Source of the DNA: Arenibacter sp. P308M17
Lineage (GTDB): Bacteria > Bacteroidota > Bacteroidia > Flavobacteriales > Flavobacteriaceae
DNA: 64,000 nucleotides
NCBI RefSeq assembly: GCF_003426735.1
Contig: NZ_QVON01000005.1
Location: 62,001-126,000, forward strand
Direction: 5' to 3'
Positions 54,882 to 64,000 of the stretch are shown piece after piece; within the stretch, counting starts at the first letter, position 1, and every line of letters begins with the position of its first letter. The translations under genes were made by a program, and so were the position numbers. Below the pieces are notes generated by a model. The model was not told where the DNA came from. It did no database searches and saw only the letters and a list, made by a program, of their open reading frames with translations.

Positions 54882-55394
54882 ATGAAGTATTATGCACTGT
54901 TCCTTTTATGCTTTACGGTCTTGAACCTATATTCCCAAGAGAAAAAATTTATAGACTGGCTTCCGCAAGAAGTGGAGTACTATAGAAATCTTAAGGGATT
55001 GGCGGAATACATCAACAACAAGGATAAAGCTGATATTTCCAAGGATACCTTGTTAAACAAATACATCTACATGGATATGGATACTTTAAAATATAAAGGA
55101 ACCATTTATGATATGGCGAATATGGATACTATTTTCTCACTTATCCCCCAAGCCATTAGAAAGAACGGTGGTATCGAGAATTTGGACGCGAAACCGATTC
55201 GTTTCTATAAAGATCATGAAGTATACCGGCCATTTGAAAGGGCGCTTAAAGATGCTGTCCCTTTTGTTTTGGTATACTATAGAAAAGAGCGCCCAGATGA
55301 ACCTTTGGGAACATTGCTATTTGACCCGAAAACCCGTAAATTGGCTTCATGGATATTGATCAGTCAAGGAGGGAGTGGTTGGTATTACTTTTAG
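54882..55394 (+). CDS. Small secreted hypothetical protein
   Basis: A 170-residue protein with a clear signal peptide MKYYALFLLCFTVLNLYSQE (cleavage near residue 19). The mature part (FIDWLPQEVEYYRNLKGLAEYI, RKNGGIENLDAKPIRFYKDHEVY, GTLLFDPKTRKLASW) is not recognised. It is the last gene of the island before attR and may be cargo; a 413-bp gap separates it from hipA, so it has its own promoter. Confidence 0.72.
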   Translation: MKYYALFLLCFTVLNLYSQEKKFIDWLPQEVEYYRNLKGLAEYINNKDKADISKDTLLNKYIYMDMDTLKYKGTIYDMANMDTIFSLIPQAIRKNGGIENLDAKPIRFYKDHEVYRPFERALKDAVPFVLVYYRKERPDEPLGTLLFDPKTRKLASWILISQGGSGWYYF

Positions 55395-55783
55395 AAAGCT
55401 TCCAAAAAGGTTATAATCTCTGAATCTTCCAGATATCCTTCTTCTTTTTGTGTTGGCTAATGGCCTCTAGTACCAAACTCTTAACAAAATGTGTTTTTAA
55501 AAAGACATTTTTTTTACAATATTTCAAAAAAAACCTCCTAGACTATTTTTTAATTTGAGCATAACTCTTGATAGGTATTTTTTCTAAATAAGAAAACACC
55601 TAGCTAATCTTGGAGTTTATAATATTTGATGATATTGATTTTCTTTGTAATTTCATCCCGTAAATAACACATAATCAATACGTTCTTGAGCTATTTATAA
55701 ATCGAGTGTCCATATAGGGATTTGATTTTGATAAGTAAACGTAAAATACTGAAAATCAATTACTTGTAACATATGGTTGTATT
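55395..55783. other. Gap between last island gene and attR
   Basis: 389 bp, AT-rich, no gene, repeat or clear signal seen. Confidence 0.5.
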
Positions 55784-55866
55784 CTGTCATCCCGACTTGA
55801 CTAGTTTCATCTAGTCGCATGACGTTGCAAATCACCTGATTTGCAACGTTTTATGTTTTTAGGGGT
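55784..55866 (+). repeat. attR: direct repeat of the tRNA-Pro end
   Basis: Repeats 44329-44411 with one mismatch, including the last 12 nt of tRNA-Pro and the terminator hairpin (55822-55860). Before 55784 there is no tRNA sequence, so this is the truncated target end. It lies 105 bp from the stop of the P-type ATPase gene. Confidence 0.9.
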
Positions 55867-55970
55867 GTCAGATGGAACCTCTTGAAAATCACTTGAAAAA
55901 ATGGATCAAGTACAATTTCTGGGTATTTTCCCCAACCTGGAGACATTTTCTGGTTTTTTTCATTTTATTA

Positions 55971-57956
55971 TTAGCGCCAAACCATTTTTTGGAGCCGAAT
56001 GGCATTGAGGATGGCCAATAACGCAACCCCCACGTCGGCAAAAACGGCCTCCCACATTGTTGCAAGTCCCCCTGCGCCAAGAATAAGGACCACTATCTTT
56101 ACACCAAATGCCAACGCAATATTCTGCCAAACAATTCTACGTGTAGAACGCCCTATTTGAATAGTACGTGCAATCTTGCTCGGCTGGTCGTTCTGGATGA
56201 TGACATCTGCAGTCTCTATGGCTACATCGCTGCCAAGGCCTCCCATGGCAATTCCTACATCACTCGCCGCCAGGACAGGGGCATCGTTAATACCATCACC
56301 AATAAAGGCAACTTTGGTATCGGGCCGCTTTTTGAGCTTTTCAACTTCGTTCAGTTTATCTTCGGGCAATAGCCCGCCCTTTGCCCAATCCAATTTCAAT
56401 TCTTGTGCCAGCTGTTGGGTTATGGAATCCTTATCGCCGGAAAGCATGATGATTTTGGAAACCCCTGATGCCCTAATTTGCTTTATGGCTTGGTGCGCAT
56501 CGTCCTTTAACTCATCCGCAATGGTGACATAGCCTGCAAATCTTCTATCAATGGCGACCATTACAATTGATTCTACAATACCATCTGTTTCTGAACCCAC
56601 TTCTATTTTGTTCATGGCCATCAAGGCTTTATTGCCTACCAACACGGTTTTTCCGTTCACCCTTCCCTTTAATCCTTTCCCGGCGACTTCGGAAACCTCG
56701 GTCGCTACAAAATCGGTACCCTCCGCCCTGTATTCCAAAATTGCCTTTGCAATGGGATGGGTGGATTGTGCTTCCATCGCCATTAGGTACCGCATAAATT
56801 CTGCTTCGGTATAGAAAGGGCCGTTTACAATTTCCTTGATTTTAAAGACCCCCTTGGTAAGGGTTCCCGTTTTATCCATTACCACGGTGTTTACCTTGGT
56901 CATCGCATCCAGGAAGGATGCACCTTTTAACAGGATCCCATTTCGGGAAGCCGCCCCCAGACCCCCAAAATATCCTAGGGGAATGGAAATGACCAAGGCA
57001 CAGGGGCAGGAAATGACAAGAAATATCAAGGCGCGGTACAGCCAATTTTGAAATACATAATCGTCAACAAAAAAATAGGGCAGGAAGGTGAGACCAATTG
57101 CCAAGAATACAACGATTGGGGTATAGATACGGGCAAACTTTCTGATAAACAGCTCCGTTTTGGACTTTCGGGCGGTGGCGTTCTGTACCATATCCAAAAT
57201 TCGCGCTATGGAACTGTCCTTAAATTCCTTTGTCGTCTCCACTTCTATAACCCCATCCAGGTTGATGCTACCGGCAAATACCTTTTCATTTTTTGCAATG
57301 GTATCGGGCTTGCTTTCTCCTGTCAAAGCTGCCGTGTTAAGCGAAGCTTTCTTGGAAAGCAGTATCCCGTCCAGTGGTACTTTCTCGCCCGCACGTACCT
57401 GGATCCTCTCGCCAATGGCCACCGTTTCAGGGGCGACGGAAATAAAGTGGCCATCACGAAATACCAGGGCTTCCTTGGGGCGTACGTCCAGCAAAGCTTT
57501 TATGTTTCCCTTGGCACGTTTAACGGCGGCACCCTGGAACAGTTCGCCTACGGCATAGAACAACATCACGGCCACCCCTTCCGGATATTCGCCCAAGGCA
57601 AATGCCCCCAAAGTTGCAAGGGACATCAAGAAGAATTCCGTAAAGAAATCACCTTTCTTAATACTCATCCAACCCTCTTTAATGACGGGAAACCCTACTG
57701 GTATATAGGCTACCGAATACCAAACGATGCGGGACCATCCATTAAGGAAAGGGAAGGCCCCGAAATAATCCATGGCCATCCCCACTATCAGCATAATAAA
57801 GCTGAAAATGGCAGGTACGTAAGGTCTAAAATCGGATATTTTTTTAGGACTGTTGTGACTATGTCCGTTATCCGGCCCCGACTGGGTGGCGTGCCCGTGC
57901 TCGCCCCGATGTTCTTTGGGGTCCAAATTGCGTAAGTTTACTTTTTTCTTTTTCAT
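55971..57956 (-). CDS. Zn/Cd/Pb-type P1B ATPase (ZntA/CadA-like)
   Basis: A 661-residue heavy-metal exporter from ATG 57956 (frame open to 58001). Instead of an N-terminal HMA domain it has a His-rich leader (HRGEHGHATQSGPDNGHSHN). Motifs: TGES (212-215), metal-site CPC in SCPCALVIS (317-319), DKTGTLTKG (phosphorylated Asp361), STHPIAKAI, and GDGINDAPVLAASDVGIAMG. The helix-7 Lys in FGVKIVVLIL and helix-8 Asp in FADVGVALLA are the P1B-2 (Zn2+/Cd2+/Pb2+) hallmarks. It lies outside the island; before integration its 3' end pointed toward the tRNA-Pro. Confidence 0.92.
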   Translation of the reverse strand: MKKKKVNLRNLDPKEHRGEHGHATQSGPDNGHSHNSPKKISDFRPYVPAIFSFIMLIVGMAMDYFGAFPFLNGWSRIVWYSVAYIPVGFPVIKEGWMSIKKGDFFTEFFLMSLATLGAFALGEYPEGVAVMLFYAVGELFQGAAVKRAKGNIKALLDVRPKEALVFRDGHFISVAPETVAIGERIQVRAGEKVPLDGILLSKKASLNTAALTGESKPDTIAKNEKVFAGSINLDGVIEVETTKEFKDSSIARILDMVQNATARKSKTELFIRKFARIYTPIVVFLAIGLTFLPYFFVDDYVFQNWLYRALIFLVISCPCALVISIPLGYFGGLGAASRNGILLKGASFLDAMTKVNTVVMDKTGTLTKGVFKIKEIVNGPFYTEAEFMRYLMAMEAQSTHPIAKAILEYRAEGTDFVATEVSEVAGKGLKGRVNGKTVLVGNKALMAMNKIEVGSETDGIVESIVMVAIDRRFAGYVTIADELKDDAHQAIKQIRASGVSKIIMLSGDKDSITQQLAQELKLDWAKGGLLPEDKLNEVEKLKKRPDTKVAFIGDGINDAPVLAASDVGIAMGGLGSDVAIETADVIIQNDQPSKIARTIQIGRSTRRIVWQNIALAFGVKIVVLILGAGGLATMWEAVFADVGVALLAILNAIRLQKMVWR

Positions 57957-58001
57957 AACGGATGTAAAGTTCCTTAAAATAAGCGTGCAATGGAAGTGCA
58001 T

Positions 58002-58396
58002 TTATTGACCGATACACCTCTCTGTTAGTGCGAGTCCGCCCGTTCACTGAATCAGTCGGCCATAAAGGCATCTCGCTCGTTACGAAAAGGGTAGACAAAC
58101 CATAGTAGAAAAGAAGATGATGGTTTAAAGAGGGGGTGAAAATACAGATTCAAAAACGGGACTATTGCAAGGAATTGATAAATTTTGATTAATATTGAGC
58201 GATTCAATTAATAAAAGTTGAATTTTACTCGATAATCGAGATTTAAATGCTCCGACACTTGCCTGCCCGTTCCGTTCAGGCGGGCGTCGAAATCAAACTT
58301 GAATTTCCTTTCAATGCCTCGTGGGCTTGCCCCGAGGCAGTTTACTTCAAAATATTTTTTAAAGGAATATATTAAATTTTACTTGGAAACTGGGTG
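58002..58396. other. Gap with GC-rich hairpins
   Basis: No gene. Bases 58261-58290 contain GCCTGCCCGTTCCGTTCAGG-type repeat DNA and 58317-58338 a hairpin CCTCG-TGGGCTTGCC-CCGAGG, both like the GC-rich repeats elsewhere in the window. The start region of the ATPase promoter lies in 57957-58100. Confidence 0.55.
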
Positions 58397-58657
58397 ATGA
58401 AGCATAAGGTAGAAGGCGATAAATTATTGGTTAAGGAGCTTATCACTGGCAATGAAAAAGCCTTTCGTAAACTTTTTGATAGCTATCGTAACGACCTCTA
58501 TAAATTCAGTTTAAGTATGGTTTGTTCAGAAGAGCATGCCGAGGAAATAGTTCAGGATGTTTTTATGAAAATTTGGATCAAGCGAGGATCTTTAAAGCCT
58601 GAAAAGTTGTTCAAGGAAAGCGCAAAAGCAGGGTTTCCATTGTGGGAAATTCTTTAG
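58397..58657 (+). pseudogene. Truncated ECF sigma factor (region 2 only)
   Basis: Eighty-six codons from ATG 58397 read as the start of an ECF sigma factor: ELITGNEKAFRKLFDSYRNDLYKFSLSMVCSEEHAEEIVQDVFMKIWIKRGSL is sigma region 2.1-2.2. After KPEKLF the sequence leaves the family and stops; linker and region 4 are missing. It converges on the intact sigma gene ending at 58667, 9 bp away. Likely the residue of a deleted FecI-type system whose other genes are gone. Confidence 0.75.
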
Positions 58658-58666
58658 GGCCGACCC

Positions 58667-59272
58667 CTATCCAATTGGTCGTAGATTACCTTTTCTTGTT
58701 TTGAAGAATAATAACATTACTATATTTACTTTATCTCCTATAGATTTTCTAAGAATATTAAAGGCTTTGGTAATATGGGCCTCTACCGATTTAATTGACA
58801 CCTGCATATACTCTGAAATTTCCAAATTTGTAAGTCCTTCCTGTTTACTTAGTATAAATATTTCCTGACATTTAGGAGGTAGGTTTTGAATTTCACGTTT
58901 TATTAAATTTATTTTTTGATCTAAAGCATATTCATCTTCGTTTTCAACCATATTTGTAAGCGCATCGATATATTTCTTTTCCAATGGAACAACTAATTTC
59001 TTTTTGCGGTATTCATCTATAAATTCGTTATGAACCGATTTATATAGAAAACTTCTAATTTCAAAATCACACTTTAATTGGCCCCGTTTCTTCCATGTCC
59101 GAATAAAAACGTTCTGTACAATATCTTCGGCAGCATTATGATCATTGGTAAGACTATATGCATAAATACATAATTTATGGTGGTATATATCCACAAGGGC
59201 TGTGTATGCCTTTGAATCCCCTAATTTCAGGGCTTCAATAAATTTTGAGTTGTCCAAATATTTGTTAATCAT
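58667..59272 (-). CDS. FecI-like ECF RNA polymerase sigma factor
   Basis: A 201-residue ECF sigma factor. Region 2 is at about 10-75 (AYTALVDIYHHKLCIYAYSLTNDHNAAEDIVQNVFIRTWKKR) and region 4 at about 125-180 (IQNLPPKCQEIFILSKQEGLTNLEISEYMQVSIKSVEAHITKAF). It is divergent from fecR and shares the intergenic region with it, the standard arrangement in Bacteroidota where FecR and an STN-bearing SusC control the sigma factor. It should drive the SusC gene at 60658. Confidence 0.95.
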   Translation of the reverse strand: MINKYLDNSKFIEALKLGDSKAYTALVDIYHHKLCIYAYSLTNDHNAAEDIVQNVFIRTWKKRGQLKCDFEIRSFLYKSVHNEFIDEYRKKKLVVPLEKKYIDALTNMVENEDEYALDQKINLIKREIQNLPPKCQEIFILSKQEGLTNLEISEYMQVSIKSVEAHITKAFNILRKSIGDKVNIVMLLFFKTRKGNLRPIG

Positions 59273-59299
59273 ATAGTAATTTGATAAAATTTTACAACT

Positions 59300-59323
59300 A
59301 ATTTGGGCAATTTATAAAAAAAA
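59300..59323 (+). promoter_or_regulatory. FecI/FecR intergenic element, copy of 12836-12859
   Basis: AT-rich 24-nt element with central TTGGGCAATTTATA between the divergent sigma and fecR genes, followed at 59334-59345 by GTTAGGGTTATG, the kind of motif often seen in flavobacterial ECF promoter regions. It matches 12836-12859 at 23 of 24 positions. Confidence 0.45.
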
Positions 59324-59379
59324 GAATAATAAAAGTTAGGGTTATGTAAAATTGATACGTACTTATTGTAAATAATAGA

Positions 59380-60549
59380 ATGAATAATTCCGAAGCGAAG
59401 GCATTAATAACCAAATTCTTGACCCATCAGGCCTCTGTGGCCGAGTTGGATGAGCTAGTGATTTGGTTACAGGATGATAAGAACGAAAAATTGTTCAGCT
59501 CCTATGTCCAGACAAATTTTGCAATAGAACATGAAATGAGACAATTCGACGCCAATAAATTAAAAAGCAAGTTGGAGAAGTTAATGGTCGAGGAGAAAAA
59601 GGCCTTTAGGGTCAAAAAATGGCGTCAAATTGGAAGCTATGCAGCTGCCGCGGTTGTTGCGGGATTATTGGTAACCGGCTTTTTAATTAAGGACAAAATC
59701 ATCAATAAACCAGAGGAGACAACCCCCCGTATTGTTAACAATAATATAGAAGTTGGTTCGGACAAGGCTACCTTGACCTTGGAAGATGGCTCTCAAGTTT
59801 CATTGGAAAGGGGAAGTACATATCAAACTCAAAATGCCCATAGCAATGGGGAAGAAATTGTGTATTTGCCGAAGGAAGGCAATATTACAAAAGTGGCGAA
59901 CAATATTTTGACCATACCCAGAGGAGGGCTGTTTCATCTTGTTCTTTCCGATAAATCGGAAGTATGGTTAAATTCCGAGTCACAACTAAAGTACCCGGTA
60001 AGCTTTGTAAAAGGACAGCCCCGTATAGTGGAACTCGTTTATGGTGAAGGGTATTTCGTTGTTTCTCCGAGTACCGAACATGGGGATGCCAAATTTATCG
60101 TTGCCAATCAATCTCAAGAAATAGAGGTATTGGGTACCGAATTTAACATTAAGGCCTATAAGGACGAATCAAATATTTATACCACCTTGGTGGAGGGCAA
60201 AGTATCTGTAAGTACGTTAACTACAAAAAAGATGTTGAAACCCTCCCAACAAGCAAACCTAAACCTAATAGATAATAGCATGGACATAGGAACGGTTAAT
60301 GTTTATAGCGAGATTTCCTGGAAAGATGGGGTTTTTAGTTTTCGAAGAAAACCACTATTGGAGATTATGAAGGTGTTATCGCGCTGGTATGATATCGATG
60401 TTAATTTTGAGGACCCTAAACTTGAAAAGGCACTATTTAATGGGGCACTGGGAAAAGATCAAAATATTGAAGATATATTGAATACAATAAAAAATTTCGG
60501 AGTTATAAAGGATTATGAAATTATTAATAAAACAATACTATTAAAATAA
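59380..60549 (+). CDS. FecR-family anti-sigma factor
   Basis: A 389-residue single-pass inner-membrane protein. The cytoplasmic part (1-83) should bind the sigma factor; the membrane helix is at about 84-103 (IGSYAAAAVVAGLLVTGFLI). The periplasmic FecR domain (about 120-290) has TIPRGGLFHLVLSDKSEVWLNSESQLKYP, VYGEGYFVV and IEVLGTEFNIKAY. The C-terminal DUF4974 (about 320-389) is secretin-STN-like. It passes the signal from the STN domain of the downstream SusC to the sigma factor. ATG at 59380. Confidence 0.95.
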   Translation: MNNSEAKALITKFLTHQASVAELDELVIWLQDDKNEKLFSSYVQTNFAIEHEMRQFDANKLKSKLEKLMVEEKKAFRVKKWRQIGSYAAAAVVAGLLVTGFLIKDKIINKPEETTPRIVNNNIEVGSDKATLTLEDGSQVSLERGSTYQTQNAHSNGEEIVYLPKEGNITKVANNILTIPRGGLFHLVLSDKSEVWLNSESQLKYPVSFVKGQPRIVELVYGEGYFVVSPSTEHGDAKFIVANQSQEIEVLGTEFNIKAYKDESNIYTTLVEGKVSVSTLTTKKMLKPSQQANLNLIDNSMDIGTVNVYSEISWKDGVFSFRRKPLLEIMKVLSRWYDIDVNFEDPKLEKALFNGALGKDQNIEDILNTIKNFGVIKDYEIINKTILLK

Positions 60550-60657
60550 CATTATTCAAAAAAAAAGGAAACGAAGTAGAACATTTTGCGGTGCATCAAC
60601 TTCGTCCCTTTAGAGCGTATTACTTAAACAAATGTCCAACCAATACTATGTAAATTT

Positions 60658-63600
60658 ATGAAAATTAAATTAATTAAATCGCAATCGTTCGTCCGAATGC
60701 GGGTGCTAATTTTGATTATGAAAGCCTTTGTCTTTTTATTGTGCACAACCGTTTTTGGATTTAATCCGGGAAAATCATTTTCTCAAGAAAAAATATCTAT
60801 TGAAGTAGACAAAGTAGTTTCGGTAGATGAGGTCTTTGATATTATTCAAGACCAAACAAAGTATCGGTTTTTATATCCTGCCGATTTGTTTGTAAATGCA
60901 CCAAGGGTACAGTTAAAGAAAGGCGATATCGGGGTAGATGAACTTTTAAATCAAAGTTTATCCCATAGTGCCGTTGAATTTGAACTGCTACAAAAAAATC
61001 GAATCGTTATCCGTGAGCGGGACCATTCCAACAATGCAGTAGATGTTTCCCAACAGCAGCAATTCGAAATCACCGGTATGGTGCTCGACGATGAAGGTGG
61101 GCCTTTACCGGGAGCGAGTATTGTTGAGTTGGGCACATTAAATGGAACCCAGACCGACTTTGATGGTAATTTTTCGCTTTCCGTTACCGATGAAAATGCT
61201 GTTTTAAAGATATCCTATATTGGTTTTGCCACTAAGGAGATTGCGATCAATGGCCAACAGAATGTAACAGTGACCCTAAATGTTGACGCCTCCGGTCTGG
61301 AAGAGGTTGTTGTTGTTGGTTACGGAACCCAGAAAAGACGGGATTTAACAGGAGCCGTAGCCTCTATCAGTACTCAGGACATCGTTAGGGCAAACCCCGT
61401 ACAGGCTGCTGCTGCACTGCAAGGACAGGTTACCGGGGTTAATATCAATAAGGTCAAGGGTAGGCCTGGAGATGGTTTTACTATTGATATTCGAGGACTT
61501 AGTAGTTTTGGGGGTAGTGAGTCAAGTGCCCCCCTTGTAGTAATCGATGGAGTGGTAGGAGGAGATATAAATTCCATGAACCCCAACGATATTGCTTCAA
61601 TGGATGTATTGAAAGACGCATCCTCAACGGCTATTTATGGTTCACGTGGAGCCAATGGGGTAATCATCATTACCACCAAGAAGGGGGTATCGGGGAAGCC
61701 AAAAGTGACCTATAGGAACTATACCGGAATAAAAGTTCCCACGCACCTCCCGGATATGATGAACGCACAACAGTTTTATGACAGGAACTATGTATTACGT
61801 CCGCAAGAAACAGGAAGGAATCCCCGTAATATAACCGATAGTGAATTGGCCAATGCCCAAAATGGAAGAACGGTGGATTGGGTGGACCTGATTACGGGAG
61901 CGGCCTTACAAAGTAGTCATGATATTTCCCTTTCTGGAGGTTCCGATAGGACTACCTACGACTTTTCGGCCGGATATTTGAACGAAGAGGGGAATACCTT
62001 GGAAACCGGATTTAAAAGATATACCATAAAAGGAGGAATCCAAAGTGCATTAAATGATAAGCTAAAGGTAGGTATGTCTACCTACTATACCTATAGCAAG
62101 CAAAATTTGGCAGGAACCGAGTCGTTGCGGTCAGCATATAGGGCAAGGCCGACAGGAACTGTTTTTTATGACGATTTATTGCCACAGGACCAGGCCCAGG
62201 ACAAAGATTGGAACGGATATGCGGTTTTTATGGGAATTAACGACAATCAGGTTATTCACCCATTGGTCGAGATAAATCCTGAGAATACCGTTCTTGAAAC
62301 ACTTCGCTCATCTGTATTGGCAAACGCCTATGTAGATTTTACGCCCGTAAAAGGGCTATCGTTCAGATCGTCACTTTCTGCCGCAGTATCGAACCAAAAA
62401 GCAGGGGATTATAGGGGCACCTATACCAAGAACCAAAAAACAACGCTTTTGCCCATAGCCAATTTACAGACAACGGATATATCCTCCTACACACTGGATA
62501 ATACCATAACCTACAATTTAAATTCGGATTCCCACAATTTGACCGTAACGGGCCTGTACAGTATTTTTCATGAAAGGGAACAATTTTCGCGATTGGATGT
62601 AAAGGACCTGCCATTTAGGTCTTTATGGTATTCCATGGGAGATGGAGAGGTTACCAACAACGAGTCTTATTTGACCGAGCAAGCCTTGATTTCTTATATG
62701 GGCCGTATCAATTATAGTTTTAAGGATAAGTATTTGTTGACGGTAACCGGCCGAACTGATGGCGCATCGGTTCTGTCCGAGGGCAACAAATGGCAATTTT
62801 TCCCTTCAGTGGCCCTGGCCTGGCAATTGGGAGAGGAAAATTTTATTAAAAATGCAAACCTGTTCTCAAATTTGAAATTAAGGGCAAGTTATGGGGAAGT
62901 GGGGAACGCCACTTCGGTTCAGCCGTACGATACCCAATCCACAGTGACCCAAACCCAGTATGATTTTGATGGATCACCGGCCTATGGGTTTGCGATCAAT
63001 AACCTTTCCAATAAAAATTTGGTGTGGGAGCGCAGCAAGGAACTTAATTTCGGGCTCAATATGGGACTCTTTAATAATAGGATCTCCACTTCGATCGAAG
63101 TTTACGACAGGCAAACCGTAGATCTGATCTTGGGGGACAAATTACCTAATTCAACGGGGTTTACAGATGTTGTGGCCAATGTGGGCGAGATCAGTAATTC
63201 CGGGCTAGAGGTGCTTCTGAATACCGAGAATATTGTAAAAAATGATTTTAGGTGGTCCACATCCATCAATTTTACTAAAAATAAGAATGAAGTTACCAAA
63301 TTGGCAGGTGGTCTAACCCAGGACATCGGGAACAACAGGTTTGTGGGGGAGTCCGTGCAACCCCTTTATTTTTATGAAGTAGCGGGGATATGGCAAACAA
63401 ACGAGGCCGCGGAGGCAGATGTATTTGGTTATAAACCGGGCAATGTAAAAATTGTAGATCAAAATGGCGATGGAAAAATTACGGAAGATGCCGATCGTAT
63501 AATAGTAGGGTCCGAAACTCCGGATTATATTATGGGTATTCGGAATCAGTTCAACTATAAAAATCTGGATTTTTCCTTCTTTATCTATACCAGACAAGGG

Positions 63601-63996
63601 GTGAAATGGAAAAGTAATTACCTGAGGGGAACTTTTGGTGAGATTAATGGGGATCGCTATAACGCCGACGCCTCCATTGACTTTTGGACCAGTACCAACC
63701 CTTCCAATACCTATTTTGGCCTGGATGGCGCAGGGGGTTCCGGAAATGCTGCAAGGGATGCCATTTCCGTAGTGGATGCCAACTTTGTAAGGGTCTCGGA
63801 TATCACTTTGGGCTATACATTGCCAAGTGATCTGTTAGGTCGCTTAGGCTTAGGTCATTTAAGGATCTATGCACAAGCAACCAATCCATTTTTGTTTACG
63901 GATACCAAGGGGTTTAGCCCTGAGTATAATTCGGGCATAAATAGCGATGATGTACCTTTTGCAATGTATGCGATCGGCTTGAACATAACTTTCTAA
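60658..63996 (+). CDS. SusC-type TonB-dependent transducer with STN domain
   Basis: A 1112-residue outer-membrane receptor. Signal peptide to about residue 42 (GKSFSQ). STN signalling domain at about 46-118 (ISIEVDKVVSVDEVFDIIQDQTKYRFLYP), carboxypeptidase-D-like domain at about 137-208, TonB-box-like EEVVVVGYG (215-223), plug with LKDASSTAIYGSRGANGVIIITT, and barrel ending PFAMYAIGLNITF at a TAA. The STN domain and position behind fecI/fecR make it the sensor of this regulated uptake system. A SusD gene is expected beyond the window edge; ligand unknown. Confidence 0.96.
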   Translation: MKIKLIKSQSFVRMRVLILIMKAFVFLLCTTVFGFNPGKSFSQEKISIEVDKVVSVDEVFDIIQDQTKYRFLYPADLFVNAPRVQLKKGDIGVDELLNQSLSHSAVEFELLQKNRIVIRERDHSNNAVDVSQQQQFEITGMVLDDEGGPLPGASIVELGTLNGTQTDFDGNFSLSVTDENAVLKISYIGFATKEIAINGQQNVTVTLNVDASGLEEVVVVGYGTQKRRDLTGAVASISTQDIVRANPVQAAAALQGQVTGVNINKVKGRPGDGFTIDIRGLSSFGGSESSAPLVVIDGVVGGDINSMNPNDIASMDVLKDASSTAIYGSRGANGVIIITTKKGVSGKPKVTYRNYTGIKVPTHLPDMMNAQQFYDRNYVLRPQETGRNPRNITDSELANAQNGRTVDWVDLITGAALQSSHDISLSGGSDRTTYDFSAGYLNEEGNTLETGFKRYTIKGGIQSALNDKLKVGMSTYYTYSKQNLAGTESLRSAYRARPTGTVFYDDLLPQDQAQDKDWNGYAVFMGINDNQVIHPLVEINPENTVLETLRSSVLANAYVDFTPVKGLSFRSSLSAAVSNQKAGDYRGTYTKNQKTTLLPIANLQTTDISSYTLDNTITYNLNSDSHNLTVTGLYSIFHEREQFSRLDVKDLPFRSLWYSMGDGEVTNNESYLTEQALISYMGRINYSFKDKYLLTVTGRTDGASVLSEGNKWQFFPSVALAWQLGEENFIKNANLFSNLKLRASYGEVGNATSVQPYDTQSTVTQTQYDFDGSPAYGFAINNLSNKNLVWERSKELNFGLNMGLFNNRISTSIEVYDRQTVDLILGDKLPNSTGFTDVVANVGEISNSGLEVLLNTENIVKNDFRWSTSINFTKNKNEVTKLAGGLTQDIGNNRFVGESVQPLYFYEVAGIWQTNEAAEADVFGYKPGNVKIVDQNGDGKITEDADRIIVGSETPDYIMGIRNQFNYKNLDFSFFIYTRQGVKWKSNYLRGTFGEINGDRYNADASIDFWTSTNPSNTYFGLDGAGGSGNAARDAISVVDANFVRVSDITLGYTLPSDLLGRLGLGHLRIYAQATNPFLFTDTKGFSPEYNSGINSDDVPFAMYAIGLNITF

Positions 63997-64000
63997 TCTA

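Noticed and set aside
57048-57935. 295-residue plus-strand open frame
   Set aside because: It lies wholly antisense to the P-type ATPase, whose motifs are complete; the antisense product has no domain and is a shadow of biased codon use.

Overview
The window looks like chromosome of a marine-type member of the Flavobacteriaceae (Bacteroidota). The evidence is the conserved order DoxX-like / tpiA / prmA / clpS, three SusC-type receptors (two with SusD partners), a FecI/FecR pair with a DUF4974-type anti-sigma factor, LytTR two-component genes, and a tyrosine integrase whose first catalytic Arg position is Ser, as in IntDOT-type enzymes. The genus cannot be fixed from sequence alone.

Layout. 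1-2.7 kb: housekeeping genes. 3.1-4.1 kb: split YeeE/YedE sulfur transporter pair. 4.5-10.4 kb (minus): 'planctomycete-type' operon of a PSD1-like DUF1549/DUF1553 cytochrome, a Tat-exported DUF1501 protein and a membrane c-type cytochrome with leucine-rich repeats; a LytS/LytTR pair lies upstream. 13.1-30.3 kb (plus): a glycan utilisation locus with SSS symporter, GH130 phosphorylase, CBM9-like protein, DUF559 protein among MITE-like repeats, GH92 mannosidase, DUF4838 lipoprotein, GH29 fucosidase and SusC/SusD; the enzymes fit fucosylated, mannose-rich N-glycan-like substrates. 31.0-43.4 kb (minus): a second SusC/SusD pair with two FG-GAP proteins, a DUF1080 lipoprotein (3-keto-glycoside hydrolase family) and a lipoprotein that fuses a cupredoxin to a PVC-type dehydrogenase, suggesting oxidative glycan breakdown.

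43.6-44.3 kb: two 324-bp tandem units, each a tRNA-Pro-like head joined to a small GIY-YIG nuclease gene, end at an intact tRNA-Pro(GGG). That tRNA is the integration site of an island of about 11.5 kb bounded by 83-nt direct repeats (44329-44411 and 55784-55866). The island carries an integrase, AbiEi/AbiEii, MobC and relaxase, HTH proteins and HipB/HipA, so it resembles an integrative mobilizable element with two toxin-antitoxin-type modules. Beyond it lie a Zn/Cd P-type ATPase, a truncated ECF sigma gene, and a FecI/FecR/STN-SusC regulated receptor system that runs to the window edge.

Intergenic DNA is rich in repeats: degenerate 7-bp arrays, MITE-like palindromes and GC-rich hairpins. The most unusual items are the tRNA-head/GIY-YIG units, the cupredoxin-dehydrogenase locus, the paired long hairpins in the island, and the heptad arrays.
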